Assembly: GCA_900762125.1 (NCBI GenBank)
Contig: CAAFFL010000052.1
Location: forward strand, 1 to 14,501
Origin: an uncultured Prevotella sp.
Lineage (GTDB): Bacteria; Bacteroidota; Bacteroidia; Bacteroidales; Bacteroidaceae
Direction: 5' to 3'
DNA length: 14,501 bases
Shown one piece after another: positions 6,885 to 14,501 of the stretch. The stretch's first letter is position 1, and each line of letters starts with the position of its first letter. Made by a program: the position numbers and the translations under genes. Under the pieces are notes generated by a model, which ran no database searches, was not told where the DNA came from, and saw only the letters and a program-made list of their open reading frames with translations.

Positions 6885-8009
6885 TCACTTCTTCTGGAAC
6901 ACCCGCACATAGTCGACGGACATCGTGGCGGGCAGGCAAGTGTAGTCCACGCCCTGCTGACCACCCCAGTTGCCGCCAAAGGCGAGGTTGAGGATGGGAT
7001 AGAACGGCACGTCGAAGGGCCACTGGTCCTTGCCGGTGCCATCGTTGACATACTTCAGGATGCACCGTCCATCGACGAAGAACTCCAGATGGTCTGCCGT
7101 CCACTCGCAGGCATAGACATGATAGTCGGTCTGCAGCGTGGAGGATGTCGTGGAGCCCTGCTCAATGGTCGTGCCGCTGTTGTTATACTTGCTGCAATGT
7201 ATGGTGGCGAGCACCTGCGAGGGGTTGAAGCCCACCTCCTCCATGATGTCGATCTCGCCGCAGTGAGGCCAGGGGTTGGCGGTAAAGTCGTTGTCGGCCG
7301 GCATCATCCAGAACGCGGGCCATGTGCCCTTACCCTTCGGCAGACGGATGCGTGCCTCAAAATAGCCATACTTCCACCCCGTCTGCGGCTTGGCATAGAC
7401 ACGACCGCTGTAGATCTTCCCATCTGAGGCTTGATAGCAGGTGATACGGAGTTTGCCATGATCGATGCTTGTCACCTTCGAAGAGTTGATGTAGGCCTGG
7501 AGCTCGTTGTTCACCCATCCGGCGCCTTGCACCTCATGCGTCCAGTCGCTGCCGAGCCGGTCGCCGCTGCCAAACTCATCGTGCCAGACCAGGGTGTAGC
7601 CTGCCGGCGTGGTGACAGTCTCGTCCTCGGGCTCATCCTCGGCGGCCGACTGCTGCTGGGTGACGGTGATGTTCTGCGTCTTTGTCCCCAGCCGCACCTG
7701 TATCGTTGCCGTGCGTTCGCCACCATCGAGTTTCTCTGCCGTCACGGTCAGCGTGCCCTGTGCGGTAGAGCCACCGGCGGACGTCACCGTAAGCCACGAG
7801 GCAGTGGTATAAGCCGACCAGCCGCCACGCGTAGCCTTCACAGCCACCGTGGCCGTACCACCAGCACCATTAAACTCCAGCGTCGTCGGATTGAGCGTCA
7901 GCCCGTCGACGGCATCGTCGGAGTCGGAATTAGACGAGCCACCACACGCCGTAGCCACAAAAGGCAAGAACAGGAACAGCAAGAGCGACAATAATTGATT
8001 TCGGTTCAT
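6885..8009 (-). CDS. BACON-GH16 endo-beta-glucanase (laminarinase-like) lipoprotein
   Basis: The 374-residue product starts at ATG 8007-8009 (MNRNQLLSLLLFLFLPFVAT, then Ala and the lipobox Cys22) and is predicted to be a lipoprotein, probably at the cell surface given the acidic run SDSDD after the cysteine. Residues about 36-118 form a BACON-type Ig-like domain (GGTATVAVKATRGGWSA, ASWLTVTSAGG, QNITVTQQQ). After an acidic linker the GH16 domain begins at YTLVWHDEF (138) and contains GEIDIMEEVG, giving the catalytic triad Glu252, Asp254 and Glu257. The extra Met in the motif is typical of laminarinase-like GH16 enzymes that act on beta-1,3 or mixed-linkage beta-glucans. It should make the first extracellular cut for the PUL. 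The frame is open up to 8087, but that extension would bury the signal peptide and cross a stem-loop, so I use 8009. Confidence 0.94.
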   Translation of the reverse strand: MNRNQLLSLLLFLFLPFVATACGGSSNSDSDDAVDGLTLNPTTLEFNGAGGTATVAVKATRGGWSAYTTASWLTVTSAGGSTAQGTLTVTAEKLDGGERTATIQVRLGTKTQNITVTQQQSAAEDEPEDETVTTPAGYTLVWHDEFGSGDRLGSDWTHEVQGAGWVNNELQAYINSSKVTSIDHGKLRITCYQASDGKIYSGRVYAKPQTGWKYGYFEARIRLPKGKGTWPAFWMMPADNDFTANPWPHCGEIDIMEEVGFNPSQVLATIHCSKYNNSGTTIEQGSTTSSTLQTDYHVYACEWTADHLEFFVDGRCILKYVNDGTGKDQWPFDVPFYPILNLAFGGNWGGQQGVDYTCLPATMSVDYVRVFQKK

Positions 8010-8052
8010 TTTAGTAAGCTTTATAACGTTTTGAGCGTGATTTGATGAACGA

Positions 8053-8089
8053 TAATGGCCAGGCAATGCCTGATATTGCCCGACCATTA
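8053..8089 (-). other. 15-bp stem-loop between the glycan-binding lipoprotein gene and the GH16 gene
   Basis: In the 94-nt gap (8010-8103) the transcript folds into a continuous 15-bp stem with a 7-nt loop: AATGGTCGGGCAAT pairs with ATTGCCTGGCCATT (two G-U pairs) plus one further T-A pair at the base. It begins about 15 nt after the stop of the binding-protein gene. No U-run follows and the operon continues, so partial attenuation or a 3'-end stabilizing hairpin after mRNA cleavage is more likely than full termination. The role is inferred; the pairing is seen. Confidence 0.6.
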
Positions 8090-8103
8090 CTGTTTAACTT
8101 GTT

Positions 8104-9480
8104 TTACTCGCGATGCTTCTGGAAGATGATCTCAGAAACGGTGATCTCGGTATTGTCGGGATTGGTACCGAAGTCGAAGACGATCTTCAGGTTCTGCGGG
8201 TTGGCGTCGCCGCTGAACTGTGCCTTAGCAATCTGGAACTTATAGTCGGCGCCAGCGCTCACCTTGAACGGTGCGTCCGTACCGCCGAGGAAAAGGCCAT
8301 CATTGGAGCCATCGACGAGCTTTGCCGTGACGGTGCTCAGGTCGTTGTTGGAGTGGATGGTCACGCTGAAGTCGTAGTCGGTGTTGAGCTCGGCGGAGAG
8401 CGTGGTGTTCATCACGCACTGTGCCTGCCAACGGTCGAAGGTTGCTGCGGGGAGCTTGAAGGTGTACTCACCAGATGCGGAGCCCTTGAACTCCGGGTCA
8501 GCGATCTGTGCCCAGTTGGGTGCATAGTAGTAGCTCATGGCGTAGGCCTGGTCCTTGTCGATGGGCAGCCAGAGGTTGGTAGCAGCATCGTAGGCGAAGT
8601 CGGCAGCGGCGGTCTTCGGCAGCACGGTGCCATCATCATACTGGTGATCCTTGATAACGAAGTTCTCCACCGTCACATCGGTGCCGGCAGCGCAACCACC
8701 AAAGTCGAGGATGAGCTCGAGGTCGTTGACATCGGCGGGGCACTCAACGTCACTGAAGTAGACGCAGAGCGGCTCGTTGGCCTTCAGCTTCACGCTGGGG
8801 TTATAGTAGAGGACAAAGTCGCCATTGCTCTTCGAGCCAATCTTCACGGTGACATGCGGGTGATCCTGCGACGCGGTGAAGATGCATGAGAAGTCGTAGT
8901 GGGTGCCAGCCTTCAGGGCGATGTTCGTCGGGAAGAAGGCCTGTGCCTGCCACTGGTCGGTCGTTGCCTCGGGGAACTTCAGACTGATGGAGCCATTGGC
9001 CACGGTGCACGACGGGTCAGCGATCTGTGCCCATCCCGGAGCATACCAGAATGTCGGGGTATCCCACGTAGCGCCCTTGAAGAGGTTGTGCTCGAAGTCC
9101 TCCTGGAAGCCGGCGAAGCCACTCATCTTCGTCTTCTCAACGGTGAAGGTCTTCACGATGGAGTCGGTGGAGATACCGTTCTTGTTCTGCACCTTGCAGA
9201 CGACTTGGTAGTCGCCCTTCTTGCGATAGTATTTCTTCGTAGAGAAATCGGTGTTGCAGCTGCCGTCAATGATCCAGACGGGCGTGACGCCCTCAGCAGA
9301 CTGGAAGTTGAAGTTGGCATTGTTTGTCTCCTGGTCTACGGTGACGGTGAAGTTGTCAGCGTAGTTGGCAGCAGTGGGCAGTGCGTTAGCGTCGGGTCCG
9401 CTATAGTCATCGGGTGAGCAGGAAACCAGCGCACTGCCTGCGATGAACGCTGCGCATATCGTATTGAATATCTTGTTCAT
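8104..9480 (-). CDS. Surface glycan-binding lipoprotein with tandem CBM-like modules (SusE-position, SGBP-B)
   Basis: The 458-residue product has a lipoprotein signal (lipobox ALVSC, Cys21, followed by SPDDYSG). Residues about 40-116 look like an Ig/PKD-type domain. Then come two homologous modules: residues about 121-278 with WYAPGWAQIADP and DQWQAQAFFPT, and about 295-456 with YYAPNWAQIADP and DRWQAQCVMNT. Matching segments continue (THYDFSCIFT against TDYDFSVTIH; LELILDFGG against LKIVFDFGT), so this is an internal duplication. The beta-rich modules with conserved Trp residues resemble family 4-type carbohydrate-binding modules, an assignment I hold loosely. Position directly after susD and the lipoprotein signal fit a surface glycan-binding protein that captures the polysaccharide outside the cell. 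No catalytic motif is visible. It lies 26 nt after susD in the same operon. Confidence 0.88.
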   Translation of the reverse strand: MNKIFNTICAAFIAGSALVSCSPDDYSGPDANALPTAANYADNFTVTVDQETNNANFNFQSAEGVTPVWIIDGSCNTDFSTKKYYRKKGDYQVVCKVQNKNGISTDSIVKTFTVEKTKMSGFAGFQEDFEHNLFKGATWDTPTFWYAPGWAQIADPSCTVANGSISLKFPEATTDQWQAQAFFPTNIALKAGTHYDFSCIFTASQDHPHVTVKIGSKSNGDFVLYYNPSVKLKANEPLCVYFSDVECPADVNDLELILDFGGCAAGTDVTVENFVIKDHQYDDGTVLPKTAAADFAYDAATNLWLPIDKDQAYAMSYYYAPNWAQIADPEFKGSASGEYTFKLPAATFDRWQAQCVMNTTLSAELNTDYDFSVTIHSNNDLSTVTAKLVDGSNDGLFLGGTDAPFKVSAGADYKFQIAKAQFSGDANPQNLKIVFDFGTNPDNTEITVSEIIFQKHRE

Positions 9481-9506
9481 AGTTGTCTTTATGCTTTAGT
9501 TCTATG

Positions 9507-11114
9507 CTACTTGGAATAGTCATCGTTCTGCTTCAGGCCACCCTCGGCAGAGCTGATTTCGAGATAAGAGATAGGAATGTACTTCTTGTTGGCGGTCCAG
9601 TTGTTGGTGCGGCCGGGGTCGCCAGCGTCGTTCACCTTGTCCACATCAGCCTTGAGCAGGTTGGAGGCGTTCTGCGTGCAACCGCTCACGCCCTCCATGC
9701 GGACGAGGTCCCAGTAGCGCTTGCCCTCACCGAGGAACTCCAGACGGCGCTCCTGAATGATGTTGTCGAGCGTGGGATCGACAGCCGAACCCAGACCGGC
9801 ACGATTACGCACGAGACTGAGGTACTTCTTGGCCTGTGTCTGATCGCCATTGGTGCGAACGAGGAGCTCGGCGGCGTTGAGCAGGGTCTCGGCAAAACGA
9901 TAAACGCGGAGATTGTCACCGTACTTCATATCGCCGGAACCACCGGTGTCGCTGGTGGTATGCGAGGTACGGGCGACATACTTACCACAGAACATGCCCT
10001 GATCCTGATAGCGCTTGGTGTAGCCAGCAGAAGGTACATAGCAGGACACGTCACGACGGGTGTCGTTGGCAGCGAACTGCTCGTAAGCGGTCTTGCGAGG
10101 GATGAAGGTGCCCCAGCCATCGTCGACACCGTCGGCAGCAACACCACCCTGCGGACCGAGCACACGGGGAAGGATGGTTCCGCCAAGGACATAGTTGCCA
10201 CTCTTGTAAGGATCACCACCATCAGGATAGGAGCGGCCAGAGGTAGGACCATTGATGTAGTTCACCTCGAAGATGCTCTCTGAGCCAAACTCGCCTTCGG
10301 GTGACCACAGATGAGCATAGTCACTGTCGAGAGCGTACTCGCCGCTGTTGATGATCTCCTGCATATACTTCAGGGCGGTTTGGAAACGTGCCTGGTCGTT
10401 CTGGTACATCACCATCTCGGCGTAGATCATGTAGGCCAGTGCCTTCGTGGCACGGCCGTAGTTCTCCTCCTTGCTCTGACGCAGGGGCAGCGCGTTCAGG
10501 GCAATGGCACCCTCCAGGTCAGTGATGATGGCCTCGTAGGCTGCGTCGTGGTCGAGCTGCTCGATGCGGTCGGTACCACCGAGGACGTTAGTATAATAAG
10601 GAATGTTGCCGTACCACTTCCACAGCTGCATATAGTAGAACGCACGCATCACACGGGCTTCCTCCTCAGAGGTGTTGAGGAACGACGGAGAGAAGGTCTC
10701 TTTGTTCTGCTCACAGTAGGTGATAGCCTGATTGGCAGCGCGCACGCCGTCGTAGCTGTTGTCCCAAATGGCCCACACGTCGTTGACGGCAGAGAGGTTA
10801 TAGTTTGCGGCGAGGTGCCACACCTCCTGGTCGGTAGGACCAGAGGCACCCACGAGCATGTCGTCGCCCATGACATCAGCGAAGACGAGTGGGCAGTACA
10901 TTGCCTGATTGGTGCTGTTGACATAATAGTCGTACACACGGATGGGGGAATAGCAAGCATTCACTGCCTCCTGCACGTGCTCCTCGGTGGAGAAATACTC
11001 CTCGAGGGTTGCCTTGGTCTGGGGCTCCTGCTCCAGGAACGAGTCCTTGCAGCTGGTGGTCAGCACCATGGATGCTGTGAGCAGGCCGATAGACAATATA
11101 TGATATGTTTTCAT
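9507..11114 (-). CDS. SusD/RagB-family outer-membrane nutrient-binding lipoprotein
   Basis: The 535-residue product begins MKTYHILSIGLLTASMVLTT, with lipobox LTTSC and Cys22. The mature start KDSFLEQEPQTKATLEEYFS is the classical SusD N-terminus. TPR-like helices follow, with ARVMRAFYYMQLWKWYGNIPY (split around residues 155-176) and the C-terminal block ADELL-like region AETLLNAAELLVRT, NIIQERRLEFLGEGKRYWDL and the typical ending around the last 40 residues. SusD proteins act as the hinged lid on the SusC channel and bind oligosaccharides at the cell surface. It starts 36 nt after the susC-like stop, which is the standard pair arrangement. The start ATG at 11112-11114 has an A-rich lead rather than a Shine-Dalgarno. 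Substrate cannot be read from this protein alone; the GH16 and GH3 partners point to beta-glucan. Confidence 0.97.
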   Translation of the reverse strand: MKTYHILSIGLLTASMVLTTSCKDSFLEQEPQTKATLEEYFSTEEHVQEAVNACYSPIRVYDYYVNSTNQAMYCPLVFADVMGDDMLVGASGPTDQEVWHLAANYNLSAVNDVWAIWDNSYDGVRAANQAITYCEQNKETFSPSFLNTSEEEARVMRAFYYMQLWKWYGNIPYYTNVLGGTDRIEQLDHDAAYEAIITDLEGAIALNALPLRQSKEENYGRATKALAYMIYAEMVMYQNDQARFQTALKYMQEIINSGEYALDSDYAHLWSPEGEFGSESIFEVNYINGPTSGRSYPDGGDPYKSGNYVLGGTILPRVLGPQGGVAADGVDDGWGTFIPRKTAYEQFAANDTRRDVSCYVPSAGYTKRYQDQGMFCGKYVARTSHTTSDTGGSGDMKYGDNLRVYRFAETLLNAAELLVRTNGDQTQAKKYLSLVRNRAGLGSAVDPTLDNIIQERRLEFLGEGKRYWDLVRMEGVSGCTQNASNLLKADVDKVNDAGDPGRTNNWTANKKYIPISYLEISSAEGGLKQNDDYSK

Positions 11115-11130
11115 TATTTTACTTTTTATG

Positions 11131-11148
11131 AACTTGATAAACTTGATG
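11131..11148 (-). repeat. Short 9-bp direct repeat in the susC-susD gap
   Basis: Plus-strand AACTTGATA (11131-11139) and AACTTGATG (11140-11148) lie side by side in the 36-nt gap, followed by a third AAC. In the transcript this reads as repeated ATCAAGTT. It sits just before the susD leader. It may be chance in AT-rich spacer sequence. Confidence 0.4.
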
Positions 11149-11150
11149 AA

Positions 11151-14100
11151 CTAAAATCCAAGGTTGAAGCCCACAGTCCAGGTGCGTGCCTGCGGGTAGA
11201 CACCGTAGTCGACACCCAGTGAGGTACCACCCGAGGAGATCTCCGGATCGTAGCCATGATACTTGGTGAAGGTCAGCAGGTTCTCGGCCATGACGTAGAC
11301 GCGCAGACGGTTGACGAAGAACTTACGCGTGATGTTCTGCGGGATGGTGTAACCCAGCGTGATGTTCTTCAGACGCAGGTAGCTGGCATCGTTGACATAG
11401 AGGTCGGACGAGATGAGGTTCGTCGTGTTGCCGATGACGAAGCGAGGCACAGAGTTGCTGGTGCCGGCGCCCGTCCAACGGTCGAGCATCCATGAGGGGA
11501 GGTTCAGGCCCTGACGGTCCACACGCATCGTTGCGTCGTAGATGTCGTTGCCGGCGGTACCCTGCCAGAACATGTTGAAGTCGAAGCCACGCCACTCGGC
11601 GTTGAAGTTCAAACCGAAAGTCCAGTCGGGCTGGCCCTTACCAATCTTGGTCTGGTCGTTGTCGTCGATCACACCGTCGCCATTAATGTCCACCCAGCGG
11701 AAGTCACCGGGCTTGGCATTCGGCTGCAGCAGGTCACCATTGGCATTCTTATAGTTCTGCACCTCTTCCTCACTCTGGAAGATGCCATCGGTCTTACGGC
11801 CGTAGAAATAGGGGAACGGCTGTCCGTTCTCGGCGCGAGTGATGATGCCGATGCCCTGCATGTTGTCGTAGTCGCGGATACCAGTCTCGTTGCCAAGGTT
11901 GGTGAGCTCGTTGTGCAGATAAGAAAGGTTGCCCTTGACATGGAACTTGGCTTCGGCAATGTTAAACTTATATCCAGCCTCAAACTCTAAACCAGAGTTC
12001 TTCATCTCACCAACGTTGCCAATAGGCTTGACATTGGAGACGTAGGCAGGAACGGGGACGTCCATCAGCATGCCATTGGTTTTCTTCATGAAGTAATCGA
12101 CGGTGAACGTCAGGGCACTGTTGAAGAAGCCGAAGTCGAGACCGAGGTCGGTCTGTTCGCTCTCCTCCCACTTCAGGTCGGGGTTAGCCAAGCCACCGGC
12201 AAGTGTACCGATGTTCTTGTTACCGGCACCAGGACCGAAGCTAGCGTCATTGCCTGTATGGGTGTAGACGGCGTAGCGGAAGTTACCGATGTTCTCATTA
12301 CCATTCTTACCCCACGAGAAGCGTACCTTCAGGTTGTTGAGCCAAGAGCTCGTTGCCTTCATGAACGACTCGTTAGTGACATTCCATCCGAGAGAGAACG
12401 AAGGGAAGGTTGCATAATGGTGGTTGCTACCGAAGCGGGAGCTACCATCGCGGCGCACGGTGACCTGTGCCATGTAGCGCTCGTCGTAGTTGTAGCTGGC
12501 ACGACCGAAGAGTGAGGCCAGCGTATTGGTGTCGTTGGGACCGCCATAGACGCTCAGGTCGCCCTCGAGGTGTCCGGTGGCATAATCAATGTAAGGCTTG
12601 TTGGGATCAACAAGATAGTTTCTCGAGCCACCGAGATACCAGCCCGTAGACTTCTTGGCCGACTGACCAAGGACCACGTTCACAGCGTGCTTGCCAAACT
12701 CCTTGTCCCAGGTGAGGACATTCTCAATCTGCCATGTGGTGCCACGGTTGCTGGAGGCATTGGCGCCCGACTTCGAGGCACGCATGGAGCCATTGAGATA
12801 ATAAGGAATGGTGTAGCCACGGTCAACGCCATTGTAGTTGACGTCGGCACCATAGCTCACGCGATATTTGAAGCCATAGCCCAGCTGCAGGTCAGCTGCG
12901 AAGTTGGCCACATACTTGTGGGTCCAGCCCCAAGCACCGGGCAGCGCGAGATAAGCCACAGGGTTGTACTGGGTGTCGTACTCGTGGCCGGGGATGGTAT
13001 AGAGGTTGCCATTGGCATCATACTGAGGCACATAACCATCATAGTTGGCCTGATAGTCGGCCAGTGCTGCCGTGGCGGCGTCGCCAGAGAGCGTCGGTGT
13101 GAGCAGTGGAGAGAGGGTCAGCGTGGAGCCAAGGACGCCATTGGCCCAACCATTCTCAGAGAAGCCAATGCTCTTGATGCGTGAATAAGCAAGGTTGACC
13201 GTGATGTCGAGCTTGTTAACCCAGTCGCGGTCCTTCGTGTCGTCGAAGAGGGTGTACTTCGTGTTGCTGCGGAGCGACAGACGACGATAGTTGGAGCGGT
13301 CCTTGTCGCCACCAACGATACCGTCCTGGCCGTAGTAGCCCAGTGACAGGTAATAGTTAATCTTCTCGCTGGCGCCGCTGACGCTCACCTCGTGGTTCAT
13401 CACGGGTGCATTGTCGTTGAGCACCTCGTCCTGCCAGTCGGTGCCCTCGCCGTAGCTGTAGGGATCGGCATACTTCGGTGCCATACCGGCATTGCGGTAG
13501 CCTTCGTTCATCATCGTGGCATACTCAGTAGCGTTGAGCACGTCGCGCTTGCGCCACTTCGACTGCCAGCCGTAGGAGAAGTTGTAGTTGACCTGCACCT
13601 TACCCTTCGTACCGCTCTTCGTGGTGACGAGGATCACACCATTGGCAGCACGGGCACCATAGACGGCACCAGAGGCAGCATCCTTCAGCACCTCGATGGA
13701 CTCAATGTCGGAGGGGTTCAGGTAGTCGATGCCGCCCTCAATAGGCATGCCGTCGACAATATAAAGAGGAGAGGCATTGTTGATGGTACCCACACCACGC
13801 ACCTGCACCTTCGAGCCAGAGCCTGGCGCACCAGAGGCTGAGGTGACGGTGACACCGGCGGCGAGACCCTTCAGGGCGTTATCCACACGGACGGGAGCCT
13901 TATTGGCGAGGTCCTCTGCATCCACCTTGGCGATGGAGGCAGTGACGACGCTCTTCTTCTGGACACCGTAACCGATGACGACCACATCTTTCAGGGTCTG
14001 CTGGTTGTCCTTGAGCGTGATGCTCATGTGGTCACTAGCGGAGAGGGTCTGCGGAAGCATACCTATATAAGACACTTCCAACTTTGTTCCGGGGTCTACA

Positions 14101-14288
14101 GAGATGCTGAAGTTACCATCAATGTCGGTAACGGTGGCAATCTGTGTGCCGGGAACTTTTACTGTAGCACCGATGACGGGCTCACCATTGCTGTCGAGCA
14201 CAGTGCCAGAGAATTTCTTCTGCTGGGCAAAGGCCGCGGTGGAGAGCAAGACGGCGACTGATAGAATCAAAAACCTACGTTGCTTCAT
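11151..14288 (-). CDS. SusC/RagA-family TonB-linked outer-membrane transporter
   Basis: The 1045-residue product is full length for the family. A signal peptide (cleavage near AAFAQQ, residues 18-23) is followed by a carboxypeptidase-regulatory-like domain (about 25-95; FSGTVLDSNGEPVIGATVKV). The DVVVIGYGVQKK segment (about 101-112) lies where the TonB-interacting region ends. The plug domain (about 113-225) has VRGVGTINNASPLYIVDGMP and DIESIEVLKDAASGAVYGAR. The remainder is the beta-barrel, including the conserved GDGVIDDNDQTKIGKGQPDW element and the terminal GFNLGF, which ends in Phe as expected for barrel insertion. It forms the import channel with the SusD partner and takes beta-glucan oligosaccharides into the periplasm if the GH content is a guide. 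It is the first gene of the PUL, 57-64 nt downstream of a -7 promoter box. No ECF sigma/anti-sigma N-terminal signalling extension is present. Confidence 0.98.
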   Translation of the reverse strand: MKQRRFLILSVAVLLSTAAFAQQKKFSGTVLDSNGEPVIGATVKVPGTQIATVTDIDGNFSISVDPGTKLEVSYIGMLPQTLSASDHMSITLKDNQQTLKDVVVIGYGVQKKSVVTASIAKVDAEDLANKAPVRVDNALKGLAAGVTVTSASGAPGSGSKVQVRGVGTINNASPLYIVDGMPIEGGIDYLNPSDIESIEVLKDAASGAVYGARAANGVILVTTKSGTKGKVQVNYNFSYGWQSKWRKRDVLNATEYATMMNEGYRNAGMAPKYADPYSYGEGTDWQDEVLNDNAPVMNHEVSVSGASEKINYYLSLGYYGQDGIVGGDKDRSNYRRLSLRSNTKYTLFDDTKDRDWVNKLDITVNLAYSRIKSIGFSENGWANGVLGSTLTLSPLLTPTLSGDAATAALADYQANYDGYVPQYDANGNLYTIPGHEYDTQYNPVAYLALPGAWGWTHKYVANFAADLQLGYGFKYRVSYGADVNYNGVDRGYTIPYYLNGSMRASKSGANASSNRGTTWQIENVLTWDKEFGKHAVNVVLGQSAKKSTGWYLGGSRNYLVDPNKPYIDYATGHLEGDLSVYGGPNDTNTLASLFGRASYNYDERYMAQVTVRRDGSSRFGSNHHYATFPSFSLGWNVTNESFMKATSSWLNNLKVRFSWGKNGNENIGNFRYAVYTHTGNDASFGPGAGNKNIGTLAGGLANPDLKWEESEQTDLGLDFGFFNSALTFTVDYFMKKTNGMLMDVPVPAYVSNVKPIGNVGEMKNSGLEFEAGYKFNIAEAKFHVKGNLSYLHNELTNLGNETGIRDYDNMQGIGIITRAENGQPFPYFYGRKTDGIFQSEEEVQNYKNANGDLLQPNAKPGDFRWVDINGDGVIDDNDQTKIGKGQPDWTFGLNFNAEWRGFDFNMFWQGTAGNDIYDATMRVDRQGLNLPSWMLDRWTGAGTSNSVPRFVIGNTTNLISSDLYVNDASYLRLKNITLGYTIPQNITRKFFVNRLRVYVMAENLLTFTKYHGYDPEISSGGTSLGVDYGVYPQARTWTVGFNLGF

Positions 14289-14344
14289 GATTGTACTGGT
14301 TAGAGATTTTATACTTGTTATTGTTTAAGAATGATTTCCAATTA

Positions 14345-14352
14345 CAAAAGTA
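14345..14352 (-). promoter_or_regulatory. PUL promoter, -7 box TACTTTTG
   Basis: On the minus strand TACTTTTG matches the Bacteroidetes TAnnTTTG consensus 57-64 nt before the susC start. Transcription would begin near 14338-14342. At the expected -33 distance the sequence is C-rich with no TTTG, which suits a promoter that depends on an activator. This is an inference from sequence only. Confidence 0.65.
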
Positions 14353-14380
14353 TTAAAAAAGATTATTGATTGCGGGGGTA

Positions 14381-14428
14381 GGGGTGGAAAAAGTGGACGA
14401 AGTGGAACGTGCTCGTGACGTGGATGTT
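14381..14428 (-). promoter_or_regulatory. Phased GTGGA repeats upstream of the PUL promoter
   Basis: Plus-strand GTGGA occurs at 14384, 14393, 14402 and 14420, that is at exact multiples of 9 bp with one position (14411) skipped; another copy lies at 14470 out of phase. Two of the copies are AAGTGGA and so is the one at 14470. The cluster begins about 30 bp upstream of the -7 box, where an activator of a PUL would be expected to bind. Function is inferred from position. Confidence 0.45.
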
Positions 14429-14501
14429 TGATAATCAAAAGTTTATGATTTTTAAAGTTTATTGGGAAAGTGGATGGAATATTCAGAGAGATAATTAGTA
14501 A

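Noticed and set aside
8010..8087. N-terminal extension of the GH16 protein to 8087.
   Set aside because: It would put 26 polar residues before a clear lipoprotein signal peptide and would cover the intercistronic stem-loop.
1..14501. Signs of a mobile element, phage or defence system.
   Set aside because: I found no transposase, integrase, recombinase, toxin-antitoxin or restriction motifs, no terminal repeats and no tRNA target site; all genes are PUL, regulatory or translation genes.

Overview
The window reads as a chromosomal stretch from a Bacteroidales bacterium, most likely a Prevotella-like gut or rumen species of fairly high GC. The basis is a SusC/SusD polysaccharide utilization locus (PUL), Bacteroidetes-type promoters (TAnnTTTG at -7, with TTTG at -33 in one case), almost no Shine-Dalgarno sequences, and families typical of the phylum (BACON domain, DUF3467, DUF6377-like regulator). 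The genus is an inference. Every convincing gene lies on the minus strand, so transcription runs from high to low coordinates.

Right part (14501 to 4592) is a five-gene PUL: susC-like transporter, susD-like lipoprotein, a second surface glycan-binding lipoprotein with two carbohydrate-binding-like modules in tandem, a BACON-GH16 endo-beta-glucanase lipoprotein, and a periplasmic GH3 beta-glucosidase. Gaps are short (26-94 nt), so it looks like one operon from a promoter near 14345. The inferred pathway: GH16 cuts a beta-1,3 or mixed-linkage beta-glucan at the cell surface, the two binding lipoproteins hold glucan and oligosaccharides, SusC/SusD import them with TonB energy, and GH3 releases glucose in the periplasm.

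Middle part (4591 to 2259): after the PUL comes a 22-bp tandem repeat (8 units), then a well-formed promoter driving a membrane-anchored regulator (helical/TPR-like periplasmic part, one membrane segment, coiled coil, helix-turn-helix-like C-terminus) and a small DUF3467 protein. The regulator's promoter and start codon are spanned by a perfect 11-bp inverted repeat, suggesting an operator.

Left part (2258 to 1) is the start of the conserved str operon: rpsL (S12), rpsG (S7) and fusA (EF-G, cut by the window edge). Its promoter has a consensus -7 box enclosed by a perfect 8-bp inverted repeat, and the rpsL-rpsG spacer is 224 nt and can fold into an extended stem-loop.

I see no tRNA, rRNA, CRISPR array, insertion sequence or phage gene, and no obviously broken gene. 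The most unusual material is non-coding: the 22-bp array, the inverted repeats over two promoters, the 9-bp-phased GTGGA motifs upstream of susC, and the intercistronic stem-loops.
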